A stretch of 64,000 nucleotides of DNA, taken from assembly GCA_947311845.1 (NCBI GenBank), contig CAMZMU010000107.1, positions 38,672,588 to 38,736,587 of the forward strand, in the 5' to 3' direction. This DNA is from Poa pratensis (Eukaryota > Streptophyta > Magnoliopsida > Poales > Poaceae). The notes beneath the pieces are model-generated. The model saw only the letters and a program-made list of their open reading frames with translations, was not told the DNA's origin and made no database searches. Each line of letters opens with the position of its first letter. Positions within the stretch are counted from its first letter, which is position 1. This document shows, piece by piece, positions 1 through 13,066 of this stretch. Position numbers and translations under genes: made by a program.

Positions 1-236
1 CATAAGAAACATCTTTCGAACCACTTTTACCACTTTTCCATTTTCTGCAATTATTAAATTCGAAAATACAAAAACACTTTTCCATCTTGCATTCATCATA
101 AAAAAAACCCAAAAATATCATTTATCATTGTTATCATCATCCTTGCACATTCATTCACCACCATTGCATATATATTTCTTGTTTGCATTGCATATTTATC
201 TTGATATCATTCATACACCTTGTGCTTGACAACCAC
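1..236 (+). repeat. 5' LTR of element A, first visible part
   Basis: Matches 17119-17347 of the 3' LTR with few differences. It is cut after ACCAC (232-236) by the inserted long-LTR element and continues at 11162. Confidence 0.9.
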
Positions 237-3200
237 TGTGGCACCCCGCTCTGGCACATATTTTCCAGAGAGGCGGTCGCCCCGTGCGCCAGCCCAAGAT
301 ATCTGGCCGCACGTTACGACAATGCAACATAGCGGAAATCATTACACAATCAGGCACAAAAGTGCTACAAAAGGGTTTACAAGGCCATCGAGGCATTACA
401 AAATATCTTGCCAAGCATGGCCCCGGGACAGAGTTTAACTGGCAGCGGAAGACGGCTAAGGCAACGGCTTGGAGCGGCTCCACTCCACAGGTATCTGGCT
501 GGGCTACTGATCCTAGCACGCTTCTGCTCCTTGTCCTTGCTAAGGTGGAAGTTGAGTCCTCGCCAAAATCTGGCCACAAACACAAGGCCCGTGAGTACAT
601 TTGTATGTACTCAGCAAGATTCGCCACTCACTACAAACAATCCAACAATCATGCAACAAGATATACACTGGAAAAATAAAATCCTACAATATAGCAAGTG
701 TCTACTCTAGATACGCGACATAAAAGTAGCATGACATTGACAACAAAACATGTCATAAGCAAGCAATGGGGGTATCACCAGTATAGAATCCAAGCCAGGT
801 GGGGTTGGATCGTGCATCGGCAATCATACAAAGGGCTTACCTGTGACGAGTAAACGGGTGTACCATTTGGTACCAAGTAACATAACAATATTTATCATCC
901 CTGCGAGGCCCTCTGGCCTTATCTCTTTTCTCAACTTTCCTAGGCCTTCTGGCCTTATTTTTCCACGTTGGGCATGCACGGTTGATGTTGGCTCAGGCCT
1001 AACTCTAGGCTCCCAACGATCACACCGTCACCCCGAAACACGGTAACCGTCCACAGCTCAAGTAACATTCCCTGCATCATCTTATTGTTCATTTAGTGAA
1101 ATCAGGTTGTTCAACTTTCTTTCAAACAGAACTTATGTTTAACCTCCTGACTCGACAAAGACAATAGTGTGACCGACACTGAACTGTTGTTTCATAACCT
1201 TGGAACGAGGCTAGACATCCAGATTTGACACTCTCGAGAGGTTGCAGATACCACCCATCTAAGTGCACCACACTCAGCCGATACTTTAGGATATCATCCT
1301 TAAGGCGAACTCAGCAAGATACACTCACCCGACCGTTCACGCTACCAAGACACTCCCTGTATAGCTACTGACACAACTCTATGTCTTATGACGAAGTGAA
1401 TCCGGCATGCCCCCAACGGATGAGCGACGCCTAGCTCCGAAACCTTCACAAAACTAGCCCCGACCACAAAGGTAACCGACTAGTCTTGCCAAAATGGTAG
1501 CATCAAAGGAGGCTCAATAGATTACGTAGGTCAAGGCCCGCCCATATGAGCGACAGTGGCAGTGCTTTCGATGTTCAGATTAGTGGCACTATGGACTGAC
1601 CCTATCGATGTTTGGAGGGTGTTTCATTTAATCAAGTTTCATCATAACAAGTTCAAACAACAGAGGATTAGTCCAACACAACAATCATAATATCATAATA
1701 ATATATCATCAAACAACAAGACATTAGCAACATAATATTTCAAGCAATAGTTTGTTTGTGTTGACTGGGTGACTATGGCGGTTCCTCCAGCCGGCGTCAC
1801 CATGAATCAGTGTTCACAGAAAATAGCACAGTGGGTCAATCGGACGACTGTGGCGGTTCCTCCAGCCAGCGCCCTCGCAGATTAATTACAAAGTTGGTGA
1901 GGCATGTAGCCTCCAAACAATGAACCAAAAAGCATTCATAAGAAAGAAAGCATCCATTCCACTCAAGGATTAACCCGACGTGGTGTCAGCAATCTTGGCA
2001 AAAAGAACCAAATGGAAAGCAAATGTCCCAAGCGTCGCAGTCCAGGTGGGCTTACGCCAACCACGTTTGACGGAGGGAGAAGAAGCAAATAACTCTTTTG
2101 GCAAATGCCCCCAACTCCAAGAATCATAAGACGACATTCGTCTGCTCCTCACCTCGGCGAAGAAGAAGAAGCAAACAAAGCCACGCAAGTGCGAGGCGCA
2201 CAGTTGTATTATTTCCATTCCCTTGACTGTGGCGGTTCCTCCAGCCCATCGCCTCGGGAATAGGGGTGAGGCACAGATAAGCAATTATATAGTAATGCGA
2301 CAATTTAAAAAGAAACATGGCATCGCTATCTATGCTCGGAAATTAAACATCGCATGTAAGCATACACATGAAATCATATCAACAATCATCAACATTGACT
2401 AGCAAGCAAAACATAACAAGATAGACTAGACAGGAGCTCATAGCAAGTGGTTAGCTTGCCTCGGGGTCACGTGGTTGACTAGCAGCCCTATACCGCGTCG
2501 ACGGGGTGGTATTACACACAAAATGCGCCACCCGGAAACTTTACTGGAAAAACGTGAAATCCATACCATTTGGCAGATCTCACAAAGATAGGGATTTAGA
2601 AATTTGAATCACCGAAAACGGAGTTACGGTTTAAAAGATATCGACGTTTGAAAATCTGTCCAGCAGGGAAAAAGAAAAAGTTCCGCGAAAAAAACGGAAC
2701 GGGCCGCAAATGGGCCGCTCCGCGCCGCGCGCTGCACGCTGCGCCTGGCTGGGCCGCGGGCTGCTGCGCTATTGCTGGCCAGCTGGGCCAGAAAACGGTT
2801 CGCTGGGAAAAAAAAAAGAAAAAAAAGCAGAGGATCGATCGATCTCCTCTGTACGTCGTCTTCAACCTCCTGTTTGCGTACTGGAACGGCACAGATCGGC
2901 CGGGGACGGCCGAGGAGCGCGCCGGGAGGCCGGCCGGCGGCGGGGACGGACCCGGGGCGGCGTGCCGCGGCCGTGGGAGGAGGAACCGGAGGCGGGGGTG
3001 GCCTCCTACTCGCGCGCCCGAGCTCGAAGAGCTCCGGCCATGGTGGCCAATTTTTTTGGAGATTTGTGCGGCTCTCTCTCACTTGTGGGCACCGAATGAG
3101 GAGGGCAGGGGAGAGGGAAATGGGGAGGAGTGTCTCGGTTCTCTCGGGCTGCTTGGGGTAGCCTTATATAGAGGGAGGGGAGGAGAATTAGGTGGTGGCC

Positions 3201-4264
3201 GTGGCGGCCATTGATGGCGTCGTGAGGTCACGGCTCACGTCCTCCGGCCACAGGGAGGGGATAAGGAGGGGAGGGGATGAGGCAGCCGTGCTGGAGGCAC
3301 AGTGGCACACGTGGGTGCACTGGTGCAGAGGATAAGGGCAGGAGCTAGGGTTTGCGCAGGGTCATGCCGACACCGGCATGTCCAGAGCGCGACGTGATCG
3401 ACATCGTCGCGTTCCCGATGATTTAGGGCACTAAAAAGAAAATGGGTCACGTCACTGGGTTGCACTAACACTACACAAAACACACAGCAAGCAAAACATC
3501 AAATTGGGACAAAAGGCCAGTGCAAAGTTTTGAAAAATTCAAATGCCCTCAAGGTGTTCGATGCAAAGAAAAGGGACTTCCTCTATCCCAATGGAGCTGG
3601 AATTTTTACTGGTGGTGTTCTACTGGTATGTGAGCAATGTGGTCCAGTTTCACTCAATTTGGAGAAATTTTCATGTGTAAACATTTTCGGTTTCGAAAAG
3701 GGCAGAAGGTGTTCGATGGGTGTCCTACAAGAAAAAGTTGATCCAAATGATCCCAAATTTCTTGGGGTGGCTTATAATGGGATATGAGACACTTCCTCAG
3801 GTGGTCAAGATTTATGGTGGAGTGGAAGTAGGGTTTTGGATTTAATGGCCCGGTAGTGGCAGATTTGGTAATTTCTTCAATCTGAAAAGTTGCATAGGTC
3901 ATGGCTATGTTCATGCATATATGGGACATACACGAGGATAGGTGTCTCTGGGATTTTTGGCGGAATTTTCCAAGCAAGATAAAGGAGAGTTTCTTTGGAG
4001 GGGCGTGATATCGGTTTTTGTTTTCTATAGAAAAGGCATTAAGGTTTTATAAAGAAAACCCTAATGAACGGGATCAAAGGTGATCAGAAATATTCAGAGA
4101 ATACTCCCGGGTTGGGACAAAGAGAGGTACATGTTCTCAACATCAATCCCAAAAGTTCAAATGAGTTTTGATAAAACCCAGAGAAATCCAATTTAAAAGG
4201 TTTTCGCAAATTTTTATTTCACCCCTTTTTAGGAAAACCGGTTAGTGAAATTCGGGGTGTTACA
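237..4264 (-). repeat. 3' LTR (element orientation) of the LARD
   Basis: 4028 bp. Compared with the other LTR it lacks about 48 bp near 2470-2480 (present at about 9322-9370) and differs by many one-base indels in homopolymers. It contains three copies of the motif GACTRTGGCGGTTCCTCCAG and a TATA box on the minus strand at 3162-3171. Confidence 0.93.
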
Positions 4265-7093
4265 GACCTACCCCCTTAAAAGAATCGCGTCCTCGCGATT
4301 TCCAAGGTTAGTGACATACCTTTAGATTGACCTATTGGTCAACCTTATTCCTTGTCCGTTTTCTCTTGAGCTTCTTATCTGTCTTGACAGGGTCTTTGAT
4401 CTTGACTTCAATGCCATAAGCGGGCTTTTTATTGGGCTTGGGTAACTGAAATCATCATCTGACAGGCTCTTGTCTATCGTCTCAATTTGTACTGACAACA
4501 GTGCGGTTCTCAAGTTGGGGCCAAGTGGAAATCCTTCGTTGTTGTTCAGCCATGCATCACATAACTCCCGTTGACCACTGTGGTCATTTTGGGATTCATG
4601 CGCCAACCGTACCATGTTGTAATTGATCCTTGGCTATACTGGTCCATCTTACCATCATTTGCATGAAAGATTTAGGGACTCAATCTTGATGGAACGTGGG
4701 TCTTGACCGGTCGAAAAGGTGCAAATCTCGCCGCATGGTTTTCTCATCACCTAGGCATTTTATGACGTTGATAGCCTTTCGCAGATTTACCTTTAGCCAC
4801 TCGATACCCATATTAGGATCTCCGAGAAAGTTGAAGGAATCTCACAGACGCTTGTAGCTTTGTTGTCATGGTTGAAATTTTTTCGGACGGCAAGCTGACT
4901 TTGTCTTGGTGCCACCACAAATTGCGTACTTCCATCAATGGCTGTTGAAAATCCTCACGTCTGTGAACTTTTACTTCAGAGCTGAAATTTTTGGACTCTT
5001 ATTTCCATATTGCCTTATTCACCTTGCGTCTGCGAGAGGTTTGTAGTGATCGGACAGATCCATAGACTTCAATATCTTCACCAGGACGGTTGACGGAGAT
5101 GAGGTCTTCTTGTCCGTTTATTTCTGCTAGCTTCTACTCGACATAAGTGGCGAAATATGAATAGTCGGTGACAGTATGCCTGTGACCACGCCGGTAGCGA
5201 GAGAATTTCTTGACTCGCGTATGAATAGGCAGTTTATTTTATTTTGTTGATGTTGACTGTCACGCCAGCTGAGTAGTTGTTCCAACGCGTAACATGATTA
5301 TCCGAGAAATTTTCTGATTGCATAACCGTGTTCTTCCTTGTATTCCTTTGATGCTCGGGCTCAACTTATATCCCTATCATTTGAATTTTGTATTGCTGGT
5401 TCAGCTCCAAGGTGTGCCAAAAGTTGATGTATCCATACTGGACCAAACTTCTGAAATTATTCCGAGAAGACTGACTTCTCTGGGGCGCTCGAGGTGTCGC
5501 GTTCACGTAGGTACATCCTGAATATTTTCTTCCCATGATGGTGGTTGGCATGACGTAGGTTAAATCTCTGTAGCTTGCTCTTTAGAAAGCTTCTGATGTA
5601 GGTACCGGTAGTGTTCGTGTATAGACTGAGGCTGTTGTACATGTGGTACACTGCTGAAATTTCGACGGTCGCGTAGCTTTATATCCAGATTAGCAGTGCC
5701 TTGAAAATATTCTGCCTCATACTGACATACTTGTACGGGTGGTACTTGCTGAAATTTTGATGGTGGCGTGGCTTCCTTTGCACAGCCGAGTGGAAGGAGT
5801 GATTACCTGCTTCATCGGGAGCATGTGGGCATGATAATCATGATGGCACTCCCACGTTGATCCAAATATTAGAGCACAACTATTTTCCATAGTCCTGATG
5901 GTTGCGGGAACATTGGTGATTCCAAAAATGCATTGCTGAAATTCTGGCATATCATATCGGTGGTACGAGTTGGTGTCAGACTGTCATCGTGGCATACCTC
6001 CCTTTATATTTGAGTCCATCTTGGAAAATACTTGAGCTTCACTTCTCATGGCACGGATATTGCTGATTCTTGAGCATATCGTTTCAAGAGAACGACGCCC
6101 GATGATAAATCTTGTACACGGTGTAGTATTTCTTCCAGCATGAGGGCTGCTTGTTGGGGAGAAATATTCTGTATTCGTTGTAAAATCTTTGACCGGACAG
6201 ACGCTTGCTTCATTTGCACAGAACGAGCTGGATTGGGCATTATATATTTCCACTAGTTTGATGCATATGAGAGTCATCGTAATCCAGGCAACCAAGAATA
6301 TTTCCATATTTGCAAACCTCATTCCTGGCGTCCAGCTAATACGTGTCTGCATCAAATAAGTGAAAAGACACAATGAAAATTTCATATATACCATACCAAA
6401 TCTCCAGGTTGTTGTTGGTGTCCTCAAGTATAAGTTTGTGTTGATAGACTGTGTTGAGTATATTTTGGAAAACTCGGGCTCATCAATACTGACTTTGCTT
6501 TGTTCTGACTGACTGGTGCTGGGGTCCTTATTTCTGGCAGACTGTTGAGCTGTTCTTCCTCTGTCGGGTTTGGATTACTGAGAGCTGACACAATCTTTTG
6601 GTAGAACTCCTGCGGAATTAACACAAGGCGGAAAACAAAACTCGGCAAATTTTTGGAAAAAGCGAAAAGAATCGAATCATGAAGAAGCAAATAAAATCGC
6701 AAATTTTCCCGGCTTAAGAAACATAGGCAAAATCGCCACTCATACTAACTCAGGTTATAGGGGAAAGGGGAAACTTCCTAAAAGTTTTACTTGGAAACCA
6801 ACTATAGAGAGGAAAGATGTACCCTGGTTAGCAAGAATGGTGAGGATATCTATGCAGCTGGGATTTTGGGTCTTATCTACTAGGTGATGTCGATTACTTC
6901 TCATGGAAGAAACCGGCGAGCCTTATGGTGGAAGATTGAGACAAGAATTACTGCACCATACTGTTGTCTGACAATAGCCATGCTGGTTAGGCAAAATGGG
7001 TTAAATCCATCGGGCTCTTTGTCGGGCGCAAGTATGGTTGGGCTTTCCATGCTAGGGTAGTCTACAGCCAGCCTGGGCTCTGATACCATGCTC
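4265..7093 (-). other. Non-coding interior of the LARD
   Basis: 2.83 kb between the LTRs. The longest minus-strand reading frame (147 codons, 5984-6427) resembles no retroelement protein that I recognise. No zinc knuckle, protease, RT or integrase motif is visible on either strand. The 4265-4282 end, read on the minus strand, is a purine-rich tract containing AAGGGGGTAGG beside the LTR, a likely polypurine tract. Confidence 0.8.
7077..7088 (-). other. Primer-binding site of the LARD (initiator tRNA-Met)
   Basis: The minus strand reads TGGTATCAGAGC five bases inside the LTR end, the usual tRNA-iMet primer site of plant LTR retrotransposons. It fixes the element's orientation. Confidence 0.92.
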
Positions 7094-10000
7094 TGTGGCA
7101 CCCCGCTCTGGCACATATTTTCCAGAGAGGCGGTCGCCCCGTGCGCCAGCCCAAGATATCTGGCCGCACGTTACGACAATGCAACATAGCGGAAATCATT
7201 ACACAATCAGGCACAAAAGTGCTACAAAAGGTTTACAAGGCCATCGAGGCATTACAAAATATCTTGCCAAGCATGGCCGGGACAGAGTTTAACTGGCAGC
7301 GGAAGACGGCTAAGGCAACGGCTTGGAGCGGCTCCACTCCACAGGTATCTGGCTGGGCTACTGATCCTAGCACGCTTCTGCTCCTTGTCCTTGCTAAGGT
7401 GGAAGTTGAGTCCTCGCCAAAATCTGGCCACAAACACAAGGCCCGTGAGTACATTTGTATGCACTCAGCAAGAATCGCCACTCACTACAAACAATCCAAC
7501 AATCATGTAACAAGATATACATTGGAAATAAAATCCTACAACATGGCAAGTGTACTCTAGATACGTGACATAAAAGTAGCATGGCATTGACAACCAAACA
7601 TGTCATAAGCAAGCAATGGGGGTATCACCAGTACAGAATCCAAGCCAGGTGGGGTTGGATCGTGCATCGGCAATCATACAAAGGGCTTACCTGTGACGAG
7701 TAAACGGGTGTACCATTTGGTACCAAGTAACATAACAATATTTATCATCCCTGCTAGGCCCTCTGGCCTTATCTCTTTTCTCAACTTTCCTAGGCCTTCT
7801 GGCCTTATTTTTCCACGTTGGGCATGCACGTTGATGTTGGCTCAGGCCTAACTCTAGGCTCCCAATGATCACACCGTCACCCCGAAACACGGTAACCATC
7901 CACAGCTCAAGTAACATTCCCTGCATCATCTTATTGTTCATTTAGTGAAATCAGGTTGTTCAACTTTCTTTCAAACAGAACTTATGTTTAACCTCCTGAC
8001 TCGACAAAGACAATAGTGTGACCGACACTGAACTGTTGTTCCATAACCTTGGAACGAGGCTAGACATCCAGATTTGACACTCTCGAGAGGTTGCAGATAC
8101 CACCCATCTAAGTGCACCACACTCAGCCGGTACTTTAGGATATCATCCTTAAGGCGAACTCAGCAAGATACACTCACCCGACCGTTCACGCTACCAAGAC
8201 ACTCCCTGTATAGCTACCGACATAACTCTATGTCTTATGACGAAGTGAATCCGGCACGCCCCCAACGGATGAGCCACGCCTAGCTCCGGAACCTTCACAA
8301 AACTTGCCCCGACCACAAAGGTAATCGACTAGTCTTGCCAAAATGGTAGCATCAAAGGAGGCTCAATAGGTTACGTAGGTCAAGGCCCGCCCATATGAGC
8401 GACAGTGGCAGTGCTTTCGATGTTCAGATTATGGCACTATGGACTGACCCTATCGATGTTTGGAGGGATGTTTCATTTAATCAAGTTTCATCATAACAAG
8501 TTCAAACAACAGATGATTAGTCCAACACAACAATCATAATATCATAATAATATATCATCAAACAACAAGACATTAGCAACATAATATTTCAAGCAATAGT
8601 TTGTTTGTGTTGACTGGGTGACTATGGCGGTTCCTCCAGCCGGCGTCACCATGAATCAGTGTTCACAGAAAATAGCACAGTGGTCAATCGGACGACTGTG
8701 GCGGTTCCTCCAGCTAGCGCCCTCGCAGATTAATTACAAAGTTGGTGAGGCATGTAGCCTCCAAACAATGAACCGAAAAGCATTCATAAGAAAGAAAGCA
8801 TCCATTCCACTCAAGGATTAACCCGACGTGTGTCAGCAATCTTGGCAAAAAGAACCAAATGGAAAGCAAATGTCCCAAGCGTCGCAGTCCAGGTGGGCTT
8901 ACGCCAACCACGTTTGACGGAGGGAGAAGAAGCAAATAACTCTTTGGCAAATGCCCCCAACTCCGAGGATCATAAGACGACATTCGTCTGCTCCTCACCT
9001 CGGCGAAGAAGAAGAAGCAGACAAAGCCACGCAAGTGCGAGGCGCACAGTTGTATTATTCCATTCCCTTGACTGTGGCGGTTCCTCCAGCCCATCGCCTC
9101 GGGATGGGGGTGAGGCACAGATAAGCAATTATATAGTAATGCGAAAATTTAAAAAGAAACATGGCATCGCTATCTATGCTCGGAAATTAAACATCGCATG
9201 TAAGCATACACATGAAATCATATCAACAATCATCAACATTGACTAGCAAGCAAAACATAACAAGATAGACTAGACAGGAGCTCATAGCAAGTGGTTAGCT
9301 TGCCTCGGGTCACGTGGTTGTGCTCTGGTTCGTCGATGAAGTGAAGACGTCGCGGAATCGGGCACCGGTAGCCCTATACCGCGTCGACGGGGTGGTATTA
9401 CACACAAAATGCGCCACCCGGAAACTTTACTGGAAAAATGTGAAATCCATACCAATTGGCAGATCTCGCAAAGATAGGAATTTAGAAATTTGAATCACCG
9501 AAAACGGAGTTACGGTTTAAAAGATATCGACGTTTGAAAATCTGTCCAGCAGGGAAAAAGAAAAAGTTCCGCGAAAAAAAACGGAACGTGCCGCAAATGG
9601 GCCGCTCCGCGCCGCGCGCTGCACGCTGCGCCTGGCTGGGCCGCTGGTGGCCGTGGGCTGCTGCGCTGTTGCTGGCTAGCTGGGCCAGAAAACGGTTCGC
9701 TGGGAAAAAAAAGAAAAAAAAGCAGAGAATCGATCGATCTCCTCTGTACGTCGTCTTCAACCTCCTGTTTGCGTACTGGAACGGCACAGATCGGCCGGGG
9801 ATGGCCGGGGAGCGCGCCGGGAGGCCAGCCGGCGGCGGGGACGGACCCGGGGCGGCGTGCCGCGGCCGTGGAGGAGGAACCGGAGGCGGGGTGGCCTCCT
9901 ACTCGCGCGCCCGAGCTCGAAGAGCTCCGCCATGGTGGCCAATTTTTTTGGAGATTTGTGCGGCTCTCTCTCACTTGTGGGCACCGAATGAGGAGGGCAG

Positions 10001-11156
10001 GGAGAAGGAAATGGGGAGGAGTGGCTCGGGTTCTCTCGTTGCTGCTTGGGGTAGCCTTATATAGAGGGAGGGGAGGAGAATTAGGTGGTGGCCGTGGCGG
10101 CCATTGATGGCGCCGTGAGGTCACGGCTCACGTCCTCCGGCCACAGGGAGGCGATAAGGAGGGGGAGGGGATGAGGCAGCCGTGCTGGAGGCACAGTGGC
10201 ACACGTGGGTGCACTGGTGCAGAGGATAAGGCAGGAGCTAGGGTTTGCGCAGGGTCATGCCGACACCGGCATGTCCAGAGCGCGACGTGATCGACATCGT
10301 CGCGTTCCCAATGATTTAGGGCACTAAAAAGAAAACGGGTCGTGTCACTGGGTTGCACTAACACTACACAAAACACACAGCAAGCAAAACATCAAATTGG
10401 GACAAAAGGCCAGTGCAAAGTTTTGAAAAATTCAAATGCCCTCAAGGTGTTCGATGCAAAGAAAAGGGACTTCCTCTATCCCAATGGAGCTAGGATTTTT
10501 ACTGGTGGTGTTCTACTGGTATGTGAGCAATGTGGTCCAGTTTCACTCAATTTGGAGAAAGTTTCATGTGTAAACATTTTCGGGTTTCGAAAAGGGCAGA
10601 ATGTGTTCGATGGGTGTCCTACAAGAAAAAGTTGATCCAAATGATCCCAAATTTCTTGGGGCGGCTTATAATGGATATGAAACACTTCCTCAGTGGTCAA
10701 GATTTATGGTGGAGTGGAAGTAGGGTTTTGGATTTAATGCCCGGTAGTGGCAGATTTGGTAATTTCTTCAATCTGAAAAGTTGCATAGGTCATGGCTATG
10801 TTCATGCATATATGGGACATACACGAGGATAGGTGTCTCTGGGATTTTTGGCGGAATTTTCCAAGCAAGATAAAGGAGAGTTTCTTTGGAGGGGCGTGAT
10901 ATCGGTTTTTGTTTTCTATAGAAAAGGCATTAAGGTTTTATAAAGAAAACCCTAATGAACGGGATCAAAGGTGATCAGAAATATTCAGAGAATACTCCCG
11001 GGGTTGGGACAAAGAGAGGTACATTTCTCAACATCAATCCCAAAAGTTCAAATAAGTTTTGATAAAACCCAGAGAAATCCAATTTTAAAAGGTTTTCGCA
11101 AATTTTTATTTCACCCCTTTTCAGGAAAACCGGTTAGTGAAATTCGGGGTGTTACA
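7094..11156 (-). repeat. 5' LTR (element orientation) of the LARD
   Basis: 4063 bp, ending in TG/CA, bordered by the PBS at 7077-7088 and the target duplication at 11157-11161. As the promoter-side LTR in the minus orientation it carries the functional TATA candidate at 10055-10064. Confidence 0.93.
10055..10064 (-). promoter_or_regulatory. LTR TATA box (promoter-side LTR of the LARD)
   Basis: The minus strand reads CTATATAAGG in a GC-rich setting about 1.1 kb inside the LTR start; the same site occurs at 3162-3171 in the other LTR. Roughly 110 bp downstream on the minus strand is ATG in a strong context (GCCACCATGG). If transcription starts here, the transcribed R-U5 part of the LTR would be nearly 3 kb. 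Confidence 0.6.
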
Positions 11157-11423
11157 ACCACATGTGAGGTTGAGGACCAAAACAATTAACCTTGTTTTGT
11201 AGGTGACCAAAAGAAGGATAGGAGATAAATCTTCACTACTGATTCCCTGAGAGTTCGATATTAAACCCTCGAGTCACCCTCGTGGGGAAAACACGTCTTC
11301 CACTGACTACACACTCTGCACTTGGAGTCTCAACCTAACCCATTTACTTTTGACGCAGGTAACTACGCACCGGAGATCAAGCTGTTTTCTTGCGCCATAG
11401 ATCAACCTCTTCATTGGGTATCA
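11157..11423 (+). repeat. 5' LTR of element A, second part
   Basis: Continues the LTR interrupted at 236; matches 17343-17610. It contains an internal PBS-like copy at 11377-11400. Confidence 0.9.
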
Positions 11424-11434
11424 AGACTGTTTTC

Positions 11435-11452
11435 TGGCGCCGTTGCCGGGGA
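11435..11452 (+). other. Primer-binding site of element A (tRNA-Asp)
   Basis: TGGCGCCGTTGCCGGGGA is complementary to the 3' end of plant tRNA-Asp(GUC), the primer used by Athila-type elements. It lies 11 bases beyond the LTR end, a spacing also seen in the second Athila-like element of this window. Confidence 0.9.
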
Positions 11453-11700
11453 ATCATAGCTGCGAAGGTTTATCCAAGGAGATCACGACAAAGTCAACAT
11501 CACCAACTTGTGCTAACACCTAAGCTTGGGGAGGTTGCACCTACGTGAGCATCATCTTATCCATCTTTACCTTCAAAGCAAAATTATTTGTTTTGTCATT
11601 GTCTTGCATTGTCTTCATTTGTAATTCGGTTTGCATTTGTGACTCATTTTATTTTCAGTTTTGCATAAAAAATTAAAAAAATACAAAAAAACTTGCTAAA

Positions 11701-12860
11701 ATGGGAGAAAGAACTAAATTGTGTGACTACACAAACACTCCTAATGATCAATTTATCTCTAAAGCTATTGCCACACCTGAGATTAAAGCTGATAGCTATG
11801 AAGTAAGTCCTAGTTTGTTGAACTTGATAACTAGGGAACAATTTGGTGGTAGTGCTATGGAGGATGCCTCTATGCATCTTCATGATTTTGTTGAAATATG
11901 TGACATGCAAAAGTTTAAAAATGTTGAAAGTGATATCCTAAAATTGAAGCTATTTCCTTTTTCACTTAGAGGGAAAGCTAAAGAGTGGTTGCATTCATTG
12001 CCATCGGTAGTATTAATTCATGGGATGATCTAAAAGAAGCTTTTATTAAGAAATACTATCCCCTGTTAAAATTTTGCAAAATAGAAACAACATCCTTTCT
12101 TTTAGGCAAAATGAAAATGAACATGTTGCTATGGCTTGGGATAGGATAAACTTATGCTTAGAACTTGTCCTCACATGGGTTAATGAATGGACCATATTAC
12201 ACTCTTTCTACAATGGTTTAAACTACATGTCTAGAAACATACTTGATTCTGCTGCTGGAGGTGCTTTTATGAGTAAGACTATAGTAGAAGCTAAAAATAT
12301 ATTGGAAAGCATTTTGCAAAACTATAGTCAATGGCATACTGATAGGGCACCTAATCCTTCTAAGAAAGTGAATTCTATTGAGAAACTAATGATTTGTCAT
12401 CTAAAATGGATACTATTCTTGCTTTGCTTAATAAACCTAGTGTTGAAAATGTTCCTTTGCAAGAACTAGTTGGTAAAAATTCTGAAAATATTGATGTCAA
12501 CTTCATTAGGAACTATGGTAATAATGGGTATGGTAACAACAATTATAACTCTTATAATAAACCCCCATATGTGCCAAATAAATATGCTTCTAGTGGTAAT
12601 GTTTCTAGTGACTTGGAAAACACCATTAGATCTTTTATATCTACCAAAAGAGCTTAATAAGGAATTTATCTCTAAGTTTGAAAAACAAGATGCTTTGTTT
12701 GAAAGGGTAGATCAGCTTACTAAGGAAGTCTCATCATTAAAGAGCATCATTACAGCCCAAAAACATGAGGAAACAATAAATATTGCCAAGAGGTTATCAA
12801 TAAGTCTTGGGAACACATTCATGAGCAAGAGAGAGTTGCTAAAGAATCTATTGGGGTAAT
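11701..12860 (+). pseudogene. Athila-type gag, frameshifted
   Basis: Starts with MGERTKLCDY at 11701 and runs for 110 codons. It includes the capsid-like stretch FPFSLRGKAKEWLHSL, the typical plant Gypsy gag signature. Similarity continues in another frame from 12074 (MAWDRINLCL; FYNGLNYMSRNILDSAAGG) and a third from 12394 (Asn/Tyr-rich linker, about 12500-12600). At least two frameshifts break it, so no full gag can be made. It would form the virus-like particle of a retrotransposon. Confidence 0.82.
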
Positions 12861-13066
12861 GAAAGAGAGAAGTTGAGGAAGTTAAAATGCTTAGTGAAGT
12901 CAAGGATCCTTTGCTTGACTTAGAAAATTGTAGCTTGCATGAATTAATCTCTATCTTACAAAAATTTGCAAGTGATCCTTCCATCAACACTAACCAAGCT
13001 GGCTTTGGTTCTTATATTGCTAATCATGTCTTGAAAGAAAAATTGCTAGGTACAACCAAGAGGCTA

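Larger units (their letters stand above)
237..11156 (-). mobile_element. LARD-type retrotransposon with ~4 kb LTRs, nested in element A
   Basis: Two near-identical direct repeats (237-4264 and 7094-11156) flank a 2.83 kb interior. The ends read TGTGGCACCCCG and CGGGGTGTTACA, an imperfect terminal inverted repeat, and a 5-bp target duplication ACCAC lies at 232-236 and 11157-11161. The uninterrupted target is present at 17341-17347. GCTCTGATACCA at 7077-7088 is the complement of the initiator tRNA-Met binding site, and a purine-rich tract lies at the opposite end when read on the minus strand, so the element is transcribed on the minus strand. No gag or pol is encoded. This fits a large retrotransposon derivative of the Sukkula kind, but family membership is not established. 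Confidence 0.93.

Noticed and set aside
211..710. Overlapping frames near the left end and their twins at 7095-7560
   Set aside because: They lie in the two LTR copies of the LARD, occur in several frames at once and match no known domain.
2596..3214. GC-rich frames on both strands (up to 188 codons) and their copies at 9482-10124
   Set aside because: Low-complexity Arg/Gly/Pro/Ala-rich LTR sequence; open in many frames because of base composition.
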